A stretch of 58,348 nucleotides of DNA from Nitriliruptoraceae bacterium (GCA_003561535.1 PWWI01000284.1:1-58348), one strand, 5' to 3'. Shown: positions 26,556 through 35,888, numbered from the stretch's first letter. A program made the numbers and translations. Notes: generated by a model not told the origin, from the sequence alone.

Positions 26556-29147
26556 GTGGCGTCGTCCACCAACACGCGTAAGCGCACCTCGGGTGGTGCC
26601 GCCACCCGCAAGGGCGGCGGCAAGACCGAGCCCTCGAAGAAGGCCAAGCCTTCCGGGGGCGGCTCCAGGGCGTCCTCCAAGGCTTCCAAGGCCGCCGGCA
26701 AGGGCGGTGCCGCATCCCGCCAGCGCTCCGGTCGTGGCGCGGGTCGTGGTGGCGGCTCGTCGGGTGGCTCGTCCTCGGGGGTGACCTCCGCGGTGGCCGA
26801 GCACCTCGGTGAGCGTCGTCAGGACATCGGGGGCCTCGCGCTGGTCGTGCTGGGCGTGCTGTCCGGACTCGGGACCTACGCCAACGCGGCCGGCCCGGTG
26901 GGCGACTTCCTCGAGGCGGTCGCGCTCGGCCTGGTCGGCCTGGTCGGCTACGTGGTGCCGGTCCTGGTGACCTGGTTCGGTCTGCTGGTGGTCATCGGGC
27001 GGCCTGCACCGGAGGTCGGTCGGATCGCGATCGGTGCCGCGATCGGGCTGTCGGGTGTCCTCGGTGGGCTCCACCTGCTGGCCGACGCGCCGGATCCCGG
27101 TGAGGGCATGCGGGCCCTGTGGCGAGCCGGCGGGCTGCTGGGCTGGGCCGTCGCCACGCCGCTGGCCTGGGCCTTGTCGTCGTGGGGTGCGGCCGCCGTG
27201 CTGCTCGCGCTGGTGCTCCTGGGCGTCCTCGTAGTGACCCGGACCCCCTTCAGTCGGGTGCTGGAGCTGCTGCGTTCGGCCGTGATGCCGGGGCGTGACG
27301 GCGATGACGGCGACGATGGTGACGCCGTCGACCCCGACGCGACCGCGCCCATGCCCCGGTCCTCGCGCGCGGCGCGGGGACGGGGGGCCGAGGCGGCGCC
27401 AGAGGGCGGGGACGCCGCGGAGGAGCCCAGCAGCAGTGCCACCCGGGTGCGTGCCACCCTGGCGGGTACCAGCGCCTTCCAGCCCTCCCTGGCCCTGGCC
27501 GAGGGAGCGGTCGGTGACGACGACCCGGAGACCGCCGATCCCGAGGGCGAGGTGGCAGCGATCCCGGACCCGCCCGTGGAGCGGGCACGGGTGCCGGGGG
27601 AGGCGGTGGTCCGCAAGGCGGCCAAGGTCCGCCCCGTGGACAGCTTCGACGACTACCAGCTGCCTTCGCTCGAGCTGCTGGCCGCCGGCCGGGTGGTCGG
27701 CCGCGACTCCCGGCGGGTGATCGAAGCGCAGTCGGCGGCGCTGCAGGAGACCTTCGACCAGTTCGGCATCGACGCCACCGTGGCGCGGTCCAGCCGGGGC
27801 CCCACGGTGACCCGGTTCGAGATCGAGCTGGGCCCCGGCGTCCAGGTGAAGAAGGTCGCCAACATGGGCGACGACATCGCCTACGCCCTGGCCGCTCCCG
27901 ACGTGCGCATCGTGGCCCCGATCCCGGGCAAGTCCGCCATCGGGGTCGAGGTGCCCAACCGGCAGCGTGATCTCATCACGCTGGGTGACATCCTGCGCAG
28001 CGACCTCGCCCTCAGCGACCCCCACCCGCTGACCGTGGCGCTGGGCGTCGACATCGCCGGCGAGCCGGAGATGATCAACCTCGCCACCATGCCCCACCTG
28101 CTGGTGTCCGGGGCCACGGGCTCGGGGAAGTCCGTGACCCTCAACGGCATGATCTCCTCGATCGTGATGCGGGCCCGGCCCGACCAGGTCCGCATGATCC
28201 TGATCGACCCGAAGCGGGTGGAACTCAACGCCTACGAGGGTGCGCCGCACCTGCTGTCGCCGGTGGTCACCGATCCTCGGCGGGCGGCTGATGCCGTCCA
28301 GTGGTGCGTGAAGGAGATGGAGCAGCGTTACGAGTTGCTGGCCCAGCTCGGCTACCGCAACATCGACGGGTACAACGAGGCGGTGGCCGCCGGCGAGGTG
28401 GCGACCCGGCCGGGCCCGCCGGACGAGGATGGGTTGCCGACCGAGCTCGAGGCCCGGCCGCTGCCCTACATCCTGCTGGTCATCGACGAGCTCGCGGACC
28501 TCATGCTCGTGGCGCCCCGCGACGTCGAGGACGCGATCTGCCGGATCGCCCAGATGGCCCGCGCCGTCGGTATCCACATGATCATCGCCACGCAGCGGCC
28601 GTCGGTGGACGTGATCACCGGCCTGATCAAGGCGAACATCCCGTCCCGGCTGGCCCTGCAGGTGGCGTCCCAGACCGACTCCCGCACCATCATCGACATG
28701 AACGGTGCGGAGAAGCTGGTGGGCAAGGGCGACATGCTGTTCCTGCCCGCCAGCCAGGGCAAGCCGACTCGGCTCCAGGGCTGCTGGGTCACCGAGCGGG
28801 AGATCAACACGGCCGTGGCCTTCTGCAAGGGGCAGCGCCAGGCCGAGTACGACGACCGCGTCGTCAAGGAGGGTGAGGCCGCGGACCAGGCGGATGCCGA
28901 GCGCTCCGGTGACGACGGCTCCGACGCGGCGCTGTTGCGCCGGGCGGCGGAGCAGGTCGTGGTCAGTGGCCTCGGGTCCACCTCGATGCTGCAGCGCAAG
29001 CTGAGGATCGGGTTCGCGCGGGCGGGCCGGCTGATGGACGAGCTCGAGGAGCTCGGCGTGGTCGGGCCGAACGAGGGCTCCAAGGCTCGCGAGGTGCTGT
29101 GGTCACCGGAGGAGCTCGATGAGGCCCGGAGCCACAACGTCCTGTGA
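26556..29147 (+). CDS. ftsK: DNA translocase FtsK/SpoIIIE
   Basis: 863 residues from the GTG at 26556, chosen for CAGGGGG upstream and the Lys/Ser/Gly-rich N-terminus typical of actinobacterial FtsK. FtsK pumps chromosome ends through the closing septum and helps resolve dimers. Order: basic tail (about 1-75), four membrane helices (about 85-225), an acidic linker, then the motor with Walker A GATGSGKSVTLNG, Walker B LVIDELADLML, and IIATQRPSVDVITG. The winged-helix gamma domain (STSMLQRKLRIGFARAGRLM) at the end reads chromosome polarity sequences. The neighbours rnj upstream and rodZ-rimO-pgsA downstream fit the usual order. Confidence 0.95.
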   Translation: MASSTNTRKRTSGGAATRKGGGKTEPSKKAKPSGGGSRASSKASKAAGKGGAASRQRSGRGAGRGGGSSGGSSSGVTSAVAEHLGERRQDIGGLALVVLGVLSGLGTYANAAGPVGDFLEAVALGLVGLVGYVVPVLVTWFGLLVVIGRPAPEVGRIAIGAAIGLSGVLGGLHLLADAPDPGEGMRALWRAGGLLGWAVATPLAWALSSWGAAAVLLALVLLGVLVVTRTPFSRVLELLRSAVMPGRDGDDGDDGDAVDPDATAPMPRSSRAARGRGAEAAPEGGDAAEEPSSSATRVRATLAGTSAFQPSLALAEGAVGDDDPETADPEGEVAAIPDPPVERARVPGEAVVRKAAKVRPVDSFDDYQLPSLELLAAGRVVGRDSRRVIEAQSAALQETFDQFGIDATVARSSRGPTVTRFEIELGPGVQVKKVANMGDDIAYALAAPDVRIVAPIPGKSAIGVEVPNRQRDLITLGDILRSDLALSDPHPLTVALGVDIAGEPEMINLATMPHLLVSGATGSGKSVTLNGMISSIVMRARPDQVRMILIDPKRVELNAYEGAPHLLSPVVTDPRRAADAVQWCVKEMEQRYELLAQLGYRNIDGYNEAVAAGEVATRPGPPDEDGLPTELEARPLPYILLVIDELADLMLVAPRDVEDAICRIAQMARAVGIHMIIATQRPSVDVITGLIKANIPSRLALQVASQTDSRTIIDMNGAEKLVGKGDMLFLPASQGKPTRLQGCWVTEREINTAVAFCKGQRQAEYDDRVVKEGEAADQADAERSGDDGSDAALLRRAAEQVVVSGLGSTSMLQRKLRIGFARAGRLMDELEELGVVGPNEGSKAREVLWSPEELDEARSHNVL

Positions 29148-29208
29148 CCTCGGGCGCGTCGGCGTTCCGGCGCTTGGGCGTCGTCGCGATCCAGCCTGAC
29201 GGCGGGCG

Positions 29209-29247
29209 CGATCGTCGAGCCCGATCGTCGAACCCGATCGTCGAACC
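29209..29247. repeat. 13-bp CGATCGTCGAACC tandem repeat (3 copies)
   Basis: Copies at 29209-29221 (one mismatch), 29222-29234 and 29235-29247 lie in the convergent gap between ftsK and the small reverse gene. Confidence 0.85.
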
Positions 29248-29268
29248 CGGTACGGCCAGGCGGCCGTC

Positions 29269-29556
29269 TCAGCGCCAGCGGAACTCGCCCGAGGCCTGGG
29301 GGTTCTCGCCCTTCAGCTGCCTGCGGCCGTTGACCAGGGCCACGCCGCCCCCGACGAACAACGCCGTGAGCAGGAGCAGGCCCAGCCGATCACGCGGGTT
29401 GTCGGCCAGCGGGCGGCGGCCGTTCTCGTCCTCGACCGGTTGCTCGGTCGTGACGTCGTCCATCACGTCCTCCTGGGCCGCGGCCGGTCCGGCGAGGAGG
29501 GTCAGCGCGAGCAGCGCGACGGTGACGAGCAGCAGGAGGCGTGTGTGAGCGTTCAT
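29269..29556 (-). CDS. Small exported membrane protein
   Basis: 95 residues. A typical signal peptide (LLLLVTVALLALTLLAGPAAA with cleavage expected after AAA) is followed by an acidic segment, then one transmembrane helix (LGLLLLTALFVGGGVAL) and a basic tail. No family is recognised. A TAGGAT -10 box lies 8 nt upstream of the ATG with no SD, which suggests leaderless translation. It is transcribed against ftsK. Confidence 0.65.
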   Translation of the reverse strand: MNAHTRLLLLVTVALLALTLLAGPAAAQEDVMDDVTTEQPVEDENGRRPLADNPRDRLGLLLLTALFVGGGVALVNGRRQLKGENPQASGEFRWR

Positions 29557-29564
29557 GGGCGCGC

Positions 29565-29570
29565 ATCCTA
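29565..29570 (-). promoter_or_regulatory. -10-like box TAGGAT (minus strand) placed for a leaderless transcript
   Basis: Reads TAGGAT on the minus strand and ends 8 nt before the ATG at 29556. No SD is present. Confidence 0.4.
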
Positions 29571-29752
29571 GCCATGCCGACCGTCGTCACCGAACACGGC
29601 GGCGCGTCGGCCGCTAGCGTCCCGCCGCGGCGAGCAGCGCCCGGGAGGGTGTCGAAGGCTGCGCGTGGTCGTACGCTGTCCCGGATCGACCGTGCGGAGC
29701 GGTCGCGGTCACGACCGGTGATCGCCCGACCCGACAGGCTGTCTGGAGGACC

Positions 29753-30568
29753 ATGCCCGACCAGGAGGCGACCACGGGTATCGGCGCCACCCTGCGTGAC
29801 GCCCGTGAAGCGACGGGCCGGTCCCTCGAGGACGTGGCCCTGAGCCTGCGTGCCCGGGTCAGCCAGTTGGAGGCCCTGGAGGACGAGTCCTTCGACACCT
29901 TCGGCGGGGACGTCTACGCCAAGGGGTTCCTGCGCAGCTACGCCCAGGAGTTGGGTCTCGATCCCACACCGCTGCTCGACACCTTCCGTCGCGAGGTCGG
30001 GCACGACAGCGTGCACGCCGCATCGCTGGTCGGTGACGTGAGTACCCCGAAGCAGCGGCGGGGAGCGCCACCGGCCTGGATCGCCTGGCTGCTGGTCATC
30101 GTGGTCGTGCTCGCTGGTATCGCCGTCCTGGGTTCGACCGACGGTCGCTCGCCCGACCAGGCGAGCCCCGACGGACCCATGGGGCCACCCCCGCCCACCG
30201 CGGAGGAGGACCCCGACGACGCCGAGGTCGACGAGGTCGACCCCGACGACGCCGAACCGGAACCCGAGCCGGAACCCGAGCCGGAGCCGGAACCGGAGCC
30301 GGAACCGGAGTTCGAGGGGGTGGAGCTGTTCCTCGCCTTCGAGTCCGACTCCTGGGTCCGGGTCATCGTCGACGACACGCCCGTGCTCGAGCAGACGATC
30401 ACGGCCGGTGAGACCCTGCAGTTCGAGGCCGACCGGGAGGTCGAGGTCCGGTTCGGCAATCCCGGAGGGGTGCGTGCCACCCTCAACGGCGAGGATCTCG
30501 GACCGCAGGGCAGCCCCGGACAGCCGGTCACGGTCCGGTTCACGCCGGACGGGGCCGAGACCGTCTGA
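29753..30568 (+). CDS. rodZ: RodZ-like cell-shape protein (HTH, one membrane helix, DUF4115)
   Basis: 271 residues. The N-terminal helix-turn-helix (GATLRDAREATGRSLEDVAL, then YAKGFLRSYAQELGLDP) matches RodZ, which links MreB-type cytoskeleton to the wall machinery. A transmembrane helix follows (IAWLLVIVVVLAGIAVL), then an acidic linker with a long run of Glu-Pro pairs, then the extracytoplasmic C-terminal DUF4115-like beta domain (SWVRVIVDDTPVLEQTI). The SD TGGAGG precedes the ATG. No mreB is in the window. The Glu-Pro run is a DNA repeat likely to vary in length between strains. Confidence 0.85.
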   Translation: MPDQEATTGIGATLRDAREATGRSLEDVALSLRARVSQLEALEDESFDTFGGDVYAKGFLRSYAQELGLDPTPLLDTFRREVGHDSVHAASLVGDVSTPKQRRGAPPAWIAWLLVIVVVLAGIAVLGSTDGRSPDQASPDGPMGPPPPTAEEDPDDAEVDEVDPDDAEPEPEPEPEPEPEPEPEPEFEGVELFLAFESDSWVRVIVDDTPVLEQTITAGETLQFEADREVEVRFGNPGGVRATLNGEDLGPQGSPGQPVTVRFTPDGAETV

Positions 30569-30628
30569 TGCTCCCGCGCGCCGCCGCCCGGAGGGGCGCG
30601 GCACGCCCGTGCAGCCCCGGAGTTCCAC

Positions 30629-32233
30629 GTGCCCCCTACCACCGTCCCCACCGACGCCGACCAGCCGAGCGGTGGTCCGTCCGCGCTCCCACCCCACCGC
30701 GTCTCGATCATCACCCTGGGTTGTGGCCGCAACGAGGTGGACACCGAGCAGTTGGCGGGGCTGTTCCACCGCGACGGCGCGACCATCGTCGACGACCCGG
30801 CCGGGGCGGACGTCCTGCTGGTCAACACCTGCACCTTCATCGCACCGGCGAAGCAGGAATCGATCGACACCGTGCTCGCGGCCTGCCAGCTCAAGGACGA
30901 CGCAGCCGCTCGCGCCGTGGTCGTGGTCGGGTGCATGGCGCAGCGCTATCCCCAGGAGCTCGCCGACGCGATCCCCGAGGCCGACGCGATCGTCGGCTTC
31001 GACGGCTACCCCCGGCTGCCGGAGATCGTCGACCAGATCCTGGCCGGCCGCACCACAGAGCGGGTGGTCGGCGTCGGCGCCGCCCATCCGGGCCGCCGTC
31101 CCGCCGGACGTGAGCTGCCCCTGATGGTCGTGCCGGCCACCGCCGGGGCGGACGCACCCGGGCATCCGATCACTCCCGACGGACCGCCGCCCCACCGTGC
31201 CATCACCAGCCAGGACGACCTCGACCGGATGCCGGCCAGCGGCCCCCGGTTCCCCATCCGCCACCTCGGTGTCGACGGGAGCCTGCGTCCCTGGGCCTAC
31301 CTGAAGATCGCGTCGGGGTGCGACCGGGTCTGCACCTTCTGCGCGATCCCCTCCTTCCGCGGCCGTTTCCGTTCCCGGCCTGCTGAGGAACTCCTCACCG
31401 AGGCGAGGTGGCTGGCCGAGCAGGGTGTGCGCGAGCTCGTGCTGGTCAGCGAGAACACCACCTCCTGGGGCAAGGACCTCCCCGGGGGGCGGGAGCTCCA
31501 GCCGGCGCTGCTCGAGGCGCTGGCGGCTGTGGACGGCGTGGAGCGGATCCGCCTGATGTACCTACAGCCGGCGGAGCTGACCGACCAGTTGCTGCGCACG
31601 ATCGCGGAGCTGCCCGAGGTCGCCAGCTACTACGACCTCTCCCTGCAGCACGTCTCCGGGCCGGTGATCGCACGCATGGGTCGCTCCGGCGATGACGAGC
31701 GCTTCGCGAGGTTGATCGAGCGGGCGCGGCAGCTGGATCCGGACGCGGTGTTCCGCTCCAACTTCATCCTCGGCTTCCCCGGCGAGACCGGGGCGGACGT
31801 CGCACGCCTCGAGACCTTCCTCCTCGAGCAGCGCCTGGACTGGGCCGGGTTCTTCACCTTCAGCGCCGAGGACGGGACCCCATCGGCCTCCTACCCGGAC
31901 CAGGTCCCGGAACCGGTGGCGTGGGAGCGTCTGCGCCGAGTGAGCGAACTGCAGGAACGTGTCGCCGACGCGGCGGCCGCCCGCTTCGTCGGTCGCGACC
32001 TCGAGGTCCTGGTCGACGAGGTGGAGGACGACCCGGCCGATGGTGTGCGAACGCTCGCGCGCTCCTACCGTGAGGCACCCGACACCGACGGTGAGATCGA
32101 GCTGGTCGCGGCCGACGGGAGCCCCGCTGCCGTCCCGGCCGGTCGCATCCTGACCGCCCGTGTGCTCGACTCGGTGGGCGTCGATCTGCTCGCCGAGGTG
32201 GACCCGTCCGTCGCAGGAGGCAGTCGTGGGTGA
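30629..32233 (+). CDS. rimO: Ribosomal protein S12 methylthiotransferase
   Basis: 534 residues. RimO adds a methylthio group to an aspartate of ribosomal protein S12 using two iron-sulfur clusters. The N-terminal MTTase domain has TLGCGRNEVDTE, LVNTCTFI and GCMAQRYP, which hold its three cluster cysteines. The radical-SAM motif is CDRVCTFCAIP. A TRAM domain ends the protein. It has an extra stretch of about 40 residues before the radical-SAM core (GADAPGHPITPDG region). Start is the GTG at 30629 behind GGAG. MiaB, its paralogue for tRNA, is at 42180. It overlaps pgsA by 8 nt. Confidence 0.93.
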   Translation: MPPTTVPTDADQPSGGPSALPPHRVSIITLGCGRNEVDTEQLAGLFHRDGATIVDDPAGADVLLVNTCTFIAPAKQESIDTVLAACQLKDDAAARAVVVVGCMAQRYPQELADAIPEADAIVGFDGYPRLPEIVDQILAGRTTERVVGVGAAHPGRRPAGRELPLMVVPATAGADAPGHPITPDGPPPHRAITSQDDLDRMPASGPRFPIRHLGVDGSLRPWAYLKIASGCDRVCTFCAIPSFRGRFRSRPAEELLTEARWLAEQGVRELVLVSENTTSWGKDLPGGRELQPALLEALAAVDGVERIRLMYLQPAELTDQLLRTIAELPEVASYYDLSLQHVSGPVIARMGRSGDDERFARLIERARQLDPDAVFRSNFILGFPGETGADVARLETFLLEQRLDWAGFFTFSAEDGTPSASYPDQVPEPVAWERLRRVSELQERVADAAAARFVGRDLEVLVDEVEDDPADGVRTLARSYREAPDTDGEIELVAADGSPAAVPAGRILTARVLDSVGVDLLAEVDPSVAGGSRG

Positions 32234-32918
32234 CCGACCCGACCCCGAGCACCGGCCGGGTGACCTCGACGCCGCCGAGGCCGAGGCGGCGGCCGCCGCC
32301 CCGTCGCAGGGGCCGATCGTGAGCCGGGACGCCCTCAACCTGCCCAACGCCTTCACCTTCCTGCGTGCCGCGCTGGTCCCCGTGATCCTGTGGTTGCTGC
32401 TGCTCGACGGTGAGGGCGACACCTATCGGTGGTGGGCCTTCGGCCTGTTCACCTTCGCGGCGCTGACCGACACCGCCGACGGGTGGGTCGCGCGGAGGTA
32501 CGGCACGGTCACGCCCTTCGGGCAGCTGGCCGACCCCCTGGCCGACAAGCTGCTGGTCGTGGGCGCGCTGGCGTCTTTGGCGATCGTCGGTGAGGTGCCG
32601 TGGTGGGCGGTGGCCGTGATCGTCGCCCGTGAGGCGGGCGTCACCGTGCTGCGGACCCGATTGGTCCAGCGCATGGGCCTGGTGATGCCGGCCAGTCCGT
32701 CGGGGAAGATCAAGGCGGTGTCCCAGATGATCGCCATCGGCGCCTACCTGCTGCCGGTGCTCGGTGGCCGCCTCCCGGAGCTGCTGCTCTACCTCGCCGT
32801 CCTCCTGACCGTCTGGTCGGGGGTCGACTACGGCTTCCGGGCGGGCCGGCTCGCCCGCGCTGCCCATGAGGTCGACCCCGGGCCGAACGCCACGAGCGGC
32901 CAGGCCGACGGCACGTGA
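32226..32918 (+). CDS. pgsA: CDP-diacylglycerol-glycerol-3-phosphate 3-phosphatidyltransferase
   Basis: 230 residues from the GTG at 32226, with AGGAGG at 6 nt inside the end of rimO. PgsA makes phosphatidylglycerol phosphate in the membrane. The CDP-alcohol phosphotransferase motif is complete: D-TA-DG-WV-AR, then eight residues, G-QLA-D-PLA-D. About six membrane helices are seen. The N-terminal 35 residues are an acidic, Ala-rich extension. The stop overlaps cinA (GTGA), and the rimO-pgsA-cinA order is the common actinobacterial one. Confidence 0.93.
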   Translation: MGDRPDPEHRPGDLDAAEAEAAAAAPSQGPIVSRDALNLPNAFTFLRAALVPVILWLLLLDGEGDTYRWWAFGLFTFAALTDTADGWVARRYGTVTPFGQLADPLADKLLVVGALASLAIVGEVPWWAVAVIVAREAGVTVLRTRLVQRMGLVMPASPSGKIKAVSQMIAIGAYLLPVLGGRLPELLLYLAVLLTVWSGVDYGFRAGRLARAAHEVDPGPNATSGQADGT

Positions 32919-34180
32919 GCTCGACGGGGGACCGGGTCCGCGCCGCCGTGGTGTCGGTGGGCAGTGAGCTGCTGCTGGGTGACCTCACCGACACCAACGC
33001 GACCTGGCTGAGTCGGCGTCTCACCGAGCACGGCGTCGAGGTGGTGCACCACCTCGCCGTCGGCGACGACGTCGACCGACTGGGCGCCTCGGTCCGGTGG
33101 CTCGCGGCGGAGGTGGAGCTGATCGTCGTCGGCGGCGGGCTCGGGCCCACGGCCGACGACGTGACCCGGGAGGCCCTGGCGGCGGCGGCGGGCCGGGAGC
33201 TGGTCCACGACCCGTACCTCGAGGAGGACCTGGTCCGTCGCTTCGCCGCCATGGACCGGCGGATGGCACCCCAGAACCTGCGCCAGGCCTGGATCCCCGC
33301 GGGGGCCCGGGCGATCCCGGCCGTCGGGACCGCCCCCGGCTTCCACCTCGAGCTGCCGGGGAACCCGACGACCCACGTCGTGGCGGTCCCCGGTGTGCCC
33401 TGGGAGCTGCGTGAGCAGTTCGAGGCCGCCGTCGTGCCGCTGCTCACCGAGCTCACCGGTGGTGGGGTGACCCTGACCCGCGTACTGCACGTGGCCGGAC
33501 GGGGCGAGTCCGATGTCGCGGAGATCGTGGAACCGCTGGTCGACGGCAGCGACGGCACGGTGCTGTCGTTCCTCGCCCGGTCCCACGAGATCCAGGTGCG
33601 GCTGACCGTCACCGCCGCGGACCGCGCCGCGGTGCTCGCGCGCTCGGAGCCGCTGGTCCAGCGGGTCACGGCGGCGCTGGGCGGCTCGGTGGTGGGCGTG
33701 GACGACGAGGACCTCGAGACCGTCGTACTGCGCCTGCTCCGTGAGCGCGGGCGCACCCTGGCGACCGCCGAGTCGGCGACCGCCGGGGACATCGCTGCCC
33801 GCCTCGGGCGGGTTCCTGGCGCCTCGGCGGCGTTGCTCGGCGGTGCGGTGGTGTACACGGCGCGGGCCAAGCAGGAGGTCCTCGGTCTGCCCGCGTCCCT
33901 GCTCAGCGAGCACGGCACGGTGTCGGAGGCCACGACCCGGGCCCTGGCGCTGGCGGTCCGTCAGCGCTTCGGCAGCGACCACGCCCTGGCGGTGACCGGT
34001 GTGGCCGGGCCGACGGCCGTCGATGGGCTCCCGGTGGGCACGGCGTTCTGGGCGCTGGCCCACCCCGACGGCGAGGTGGAGGTCCACGGGCGCCGGATCC
34101 CCGGCGACCGCGGGCAGGTGATCGCCCGGCTCGGGAGCGCCGCGCTGGACCTGCTGCGGCTGCGGCTGGCCGGGGTGTGA
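32915..34180 (+). CDS. cinA: CinA-family protein (NMN deamidase / molybdopterin-binding domains)
   Basis: 421 residues. The N-terminal MoCF-like domain has VVSVGSELLLGDLTDTNATW and GGLGPTADDVTREAL. The C-terminal deamidase domain has TAESATAGDIAARL and LAVTGVAGPTAVDGLPVGT, the regions expected for NMN amidohydrolase activity. CinA recycles nicotinamide mononucleotide from NAD-consuming reactions such as DNA ligation, and often precedes recA. It is coupled to pgsA (GTGA overlap), while recA follows after two further genes. Confidence 0.92.
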   Translation: MSSTGDRVRAAVVSVGSELLLGDLTDTNATWLSRRLTEHGVEVVHHLAVGDDVDRLGASVRWLAAEVELIVVGGGLGPTADDVTREALAAAAGRELVHDPYLEEDLVRRFAAMDRRMAPQNLRQAWIPAGARAIPAVGTAPGFHLELPGNPTTHVVAVPGVPWELREQFEAAVVPLLTELTGGGVTLTRVLHVAGRGESDVAEIVEPLVDGSDGTVLSFLARSHEIQVRLTVTAADRAAVLARSEPLVQRVTAALGGSVVGVDDEDLETVVLRLLRERGRTLATAESATAGDIAARLGRVPGASAALLGGAVVYTARAKQEVLGLPASLLSEHGTVSEATTRALALAVRQRFGSDHALAVTGVAGPTAVDGLPVGTAFWALAHPDGEVEVHGRRIPGDRGQVIARLGSAALDLLRLRLAGV

Positions 34181-34187
34181 GACCGGT

Positions 34188-34793
34188 GTGGCGGTGAGCG
34201 GCGAGGTGGCCCCGACCTGGCCGCCGGATCGGGCCGCCCGCCGGTTCCTCGCGCTGGCGGTGCCCGATGCGGTCCGTGACGAGCTGGCCCGGGCGACCTC
34301 CCACCTGCGCGCCCCCGGCGCCGAACTGCGAGCGACCCCACCCGCCGGCTGGCACGTGACGCTGGCCTTCCTCGGTGACCTCGACCCCGCCGGCGCGGTG
34401 CTGGCCACCGAGGTGCTGGCGGCGACGCTGGCCGTGGTCGCGCCGGCGCCGGCACCGGAGCTCGTCGTCCGACGTGCGGGACGGTTCGGTGACCGGGTCC
34501 TGGTGGTGCACCTCGAGGAGCAGCCCGGGCAGGCCCTGAGCACGCTCGTGGAGCGGCTGCACGCGGCGCTGCGGGTGGCCGGGCTCGAGGTCCCCGACCG
34601 CGCTTTCCGGCCCCATCTCACCCTGGCGCGGGCCCGGGGTGCCCGGCGGGTCACCCCCCGGGACGCTGCGGCGCTGCGGCTGCCCCGCTCGCCCTGGCGG
34701 CCCGAGGCGGTCGGACTGTGGGCGACCGCGCCGCCCGGGAGCCCGCGGCCCTACGTGGTCGAGTCGGTCCTGCCCTGGCCGGGCTCGGGCTGA
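34188..34793 (+). CDS. thpR: RNA 2',3'-cyclic phosphodiesterase (2H superfamily)
   Basis: 201 residues. Both 2H motifs are visible: HVTLAFLG and HLTLARARG. ThpR (LigT-like) enzymes open 2',3'-cyclic phosphates on RNA ends. The start is the GTG at 34188, 8 nt after the cinA stop, with GTGAGACCGGT as weak ribosome site; GTG 34206 is an alternative. The last 43 bp overlap the exonuclease gene on the other strand. Confidence 0.85.
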   Translation: MAVSGEVAPTWPPDRAARRFLALAVPDAVRDELARATSHLRAPGAELRATPPAGWHVTLAFLGDLDPAGAVLATEVLAATLAVVAPAPAPELVVRRAGRFGDRVLVVHLEEQPGQALSTLVERLHAALRVAGLEVPDRAFRPHLTLARARGARRVTPRDAAALRLPRSPWRPEAVGLWATAPPGSPRPYVVESVLPWPGSG

Positions 34794-35434
34794 GCCGGAT
34801 GGCCGTTGCCGTTGCTGTTGCCGTTGCGGGGCACGGGGGGTGGCAGCGGTCCGCCACTGGCGCGGACGGCTGCCAGGAGCTCGTGGACGCGGTCGAACAC
34901 GCGCATCGCCTGCTGGGCGTCGTAGAGGGCGCCGTGCGCCTGGTCCTTGTCGTGCGGGATGCCGAGGGCACGGCAGGTCTTCGCCAGGCTCCGTGGCGCC
35001 TCGGGAGCGTCCGAGATCAACGGCAGCGCGAAGGTCTCGACGTCCAGCAGGTGGTGGTCCCAGGTCGGGGCGCGCTGGATCCGGGCGGCGGCCATCTCGA
35101 GGTGGCGGGAGTCGAAGTCGGGGACGGCACCGACGAGCACCGCCCGCTGGGCGTCGTCGAGGAACTGGACCAGCCACTCGCTGGCCGGGGACCGGGGCTT
35201 GGGGGCGATGCGCTCGTGGTAGTGGGTGAGTTCCAAGGCGGTCTCGTCGGCACCGTCGAGGGTGTGCTCCGGGACGAAGCAGCGGGTCTCCTCCCGCCCG
35301 TCCTCGAAGCGGACGATCCAAGCCACTTCGGTGAGCTGGTGCCGGGCGAAGTCGAGTCCGGTGGTCTCGGTGTCGAGGAACACGAACCGGGTCCCCGCGC
35401 GGGTCGTCGGGTCGTCGGTGGCGGTGTCGACCAT
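34751..35434 (-). CDS. DEDDh-type 3'-5' exonuclease (DnaQ/epsilon-like)
   Basis: 227 residues. ExoI FLDTETTGLDF holds the first Asp-Glu pair. A middle Asp lies in VGAVPDFDSRHLE, and ExoIII HGALYDAQQAM holds the final His and Asp. Such proteins proofread or degrade DNA or RNA 3' ends. It is smaller than a polymerase-linked epsilon domain with partners, and no polymerase gene is near. The C-terminal 30 residues are low-complexity (Asn/Gly/Pro). It is divergent from recA, and a minus-strand TAGCGT box at 35474-35479 could be its -10. Its 3' end overlaps thpR. Confidence 0.85.
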   Translation of the reverse strand: MVDTATDDPTTRAGTRFVFLDTETTGLDFARHQLTEVAWIVRFEDGREETRCFVPEHTLDGADETALELTHYHERIAPKPRSPASEWLVQFLDDAQRAVLVGAVPDFDSRHLEMAAARIQRAPTWDHHLLDVETFALPLISDAPEAPRSLAKTCRALGIPHDKDQAHGALYDAQQAMRVFDRVHELLAAVRASGGPLPPPVPRNGNSNGNGHPAQPEPGQGRTDSTT

Positions 35435-35491
35435 GTCGGGTCCCTTGCCGTCGGTGGTGCCGGGCGAGCCGGCACGCTAGTCGTCGGTGCG

Positions 35492-35511
35492 GGCGCTGGT
35501 GCACCGGCGCC
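35492..35511. other. Near-perfect palindrome in the exonuclease-recA gap
   Basis: GGCGC-T-GGTG-CACC-G-GCGCC is self-complementary except for one T-G position. It lies 10 bp from a second strong hairpin at 35521. Confidence 0.45.
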
Positions 35512-35520
35512 GACGTGATC

Positions 35521-35550
35521 GAGCCCCCGGGTGGTGGATCCCGGGGGCTC
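35521..35550. other. Strong hairpin (11-bp GC stem, 8-nt loop) between divergent genes
   Basis: GAGCCCCCGGG at 35521-35531 pairs perfectly with 35540-35550 around TGGTGGAT, and one more flanking C-G pair closes it. It looks like an intrinsic terminator stem but has no T-run, and it lies upstream of both neighbouring genes, so it terminates neither. It could end an unseen short transcript. Confidence 0.5.
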
Positions 35551-35789
35551 GTGGACCGGTGTGACGGGACACCGATCCCGGGCCAGCGGCGAGGTGGAGC
35601 GCCGCGGCCCTGGGGAAGTGGACCGCGACGGTGGCGTAGGGAGGGACGACCACCGCGGCAGTTTCGGGGACGATAGGAGGCGTGGGCGACGAGAAGGTGA
35701 CGGTCACGAGCACGTCAGGTGAACGACGTCGGTCGGGAGCTCGGACGGCGTGCGCGCGGGGCTCGGCCGACCGGGGCGCCTGCTCGACA

Positions 35790-35805
35790 TCGAACATCCG
35801 TTCGT
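35790..35805. promoter_or_regulatory. LexA box (SOS box) of recA
   Basis: TCGAACATCCGTTCGT matches the actinobacterial SOS box TCGAAC-N4-GTTCGA at all but the last position. It lies about 160 bp before the recA start. Confidence 0.85.
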
Positions 35806-35832
35806 CTACCTTCTCGGCATCGTCGTCACAGG

Positions 35833-35841
35833 TTGTCCACA
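35833..35841 (+). promoter_or_regulatory. DnaA box TTGTCCACA upstream of recA
   Basis: TTGTCCACA is the strong actinobacterial form of the DnaA box. It lies 28 bp past the LexA box. A single box may be chance, but a second lies before nrdJ. Confidence 0.45.
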
Positions 35842-35882
35842 GCTTCCGGACGACCCGACGCCGCGATGTCACGCCCACCCCG

Positions 35883-35888
35883 TACGGT
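35883..35888 (+). promoter_or_regulatory. -10-like box TACGGT of recA
   Basis: TACGGT about 80 nt before the GTG of recA; no clear -35. Confidence 0.3.
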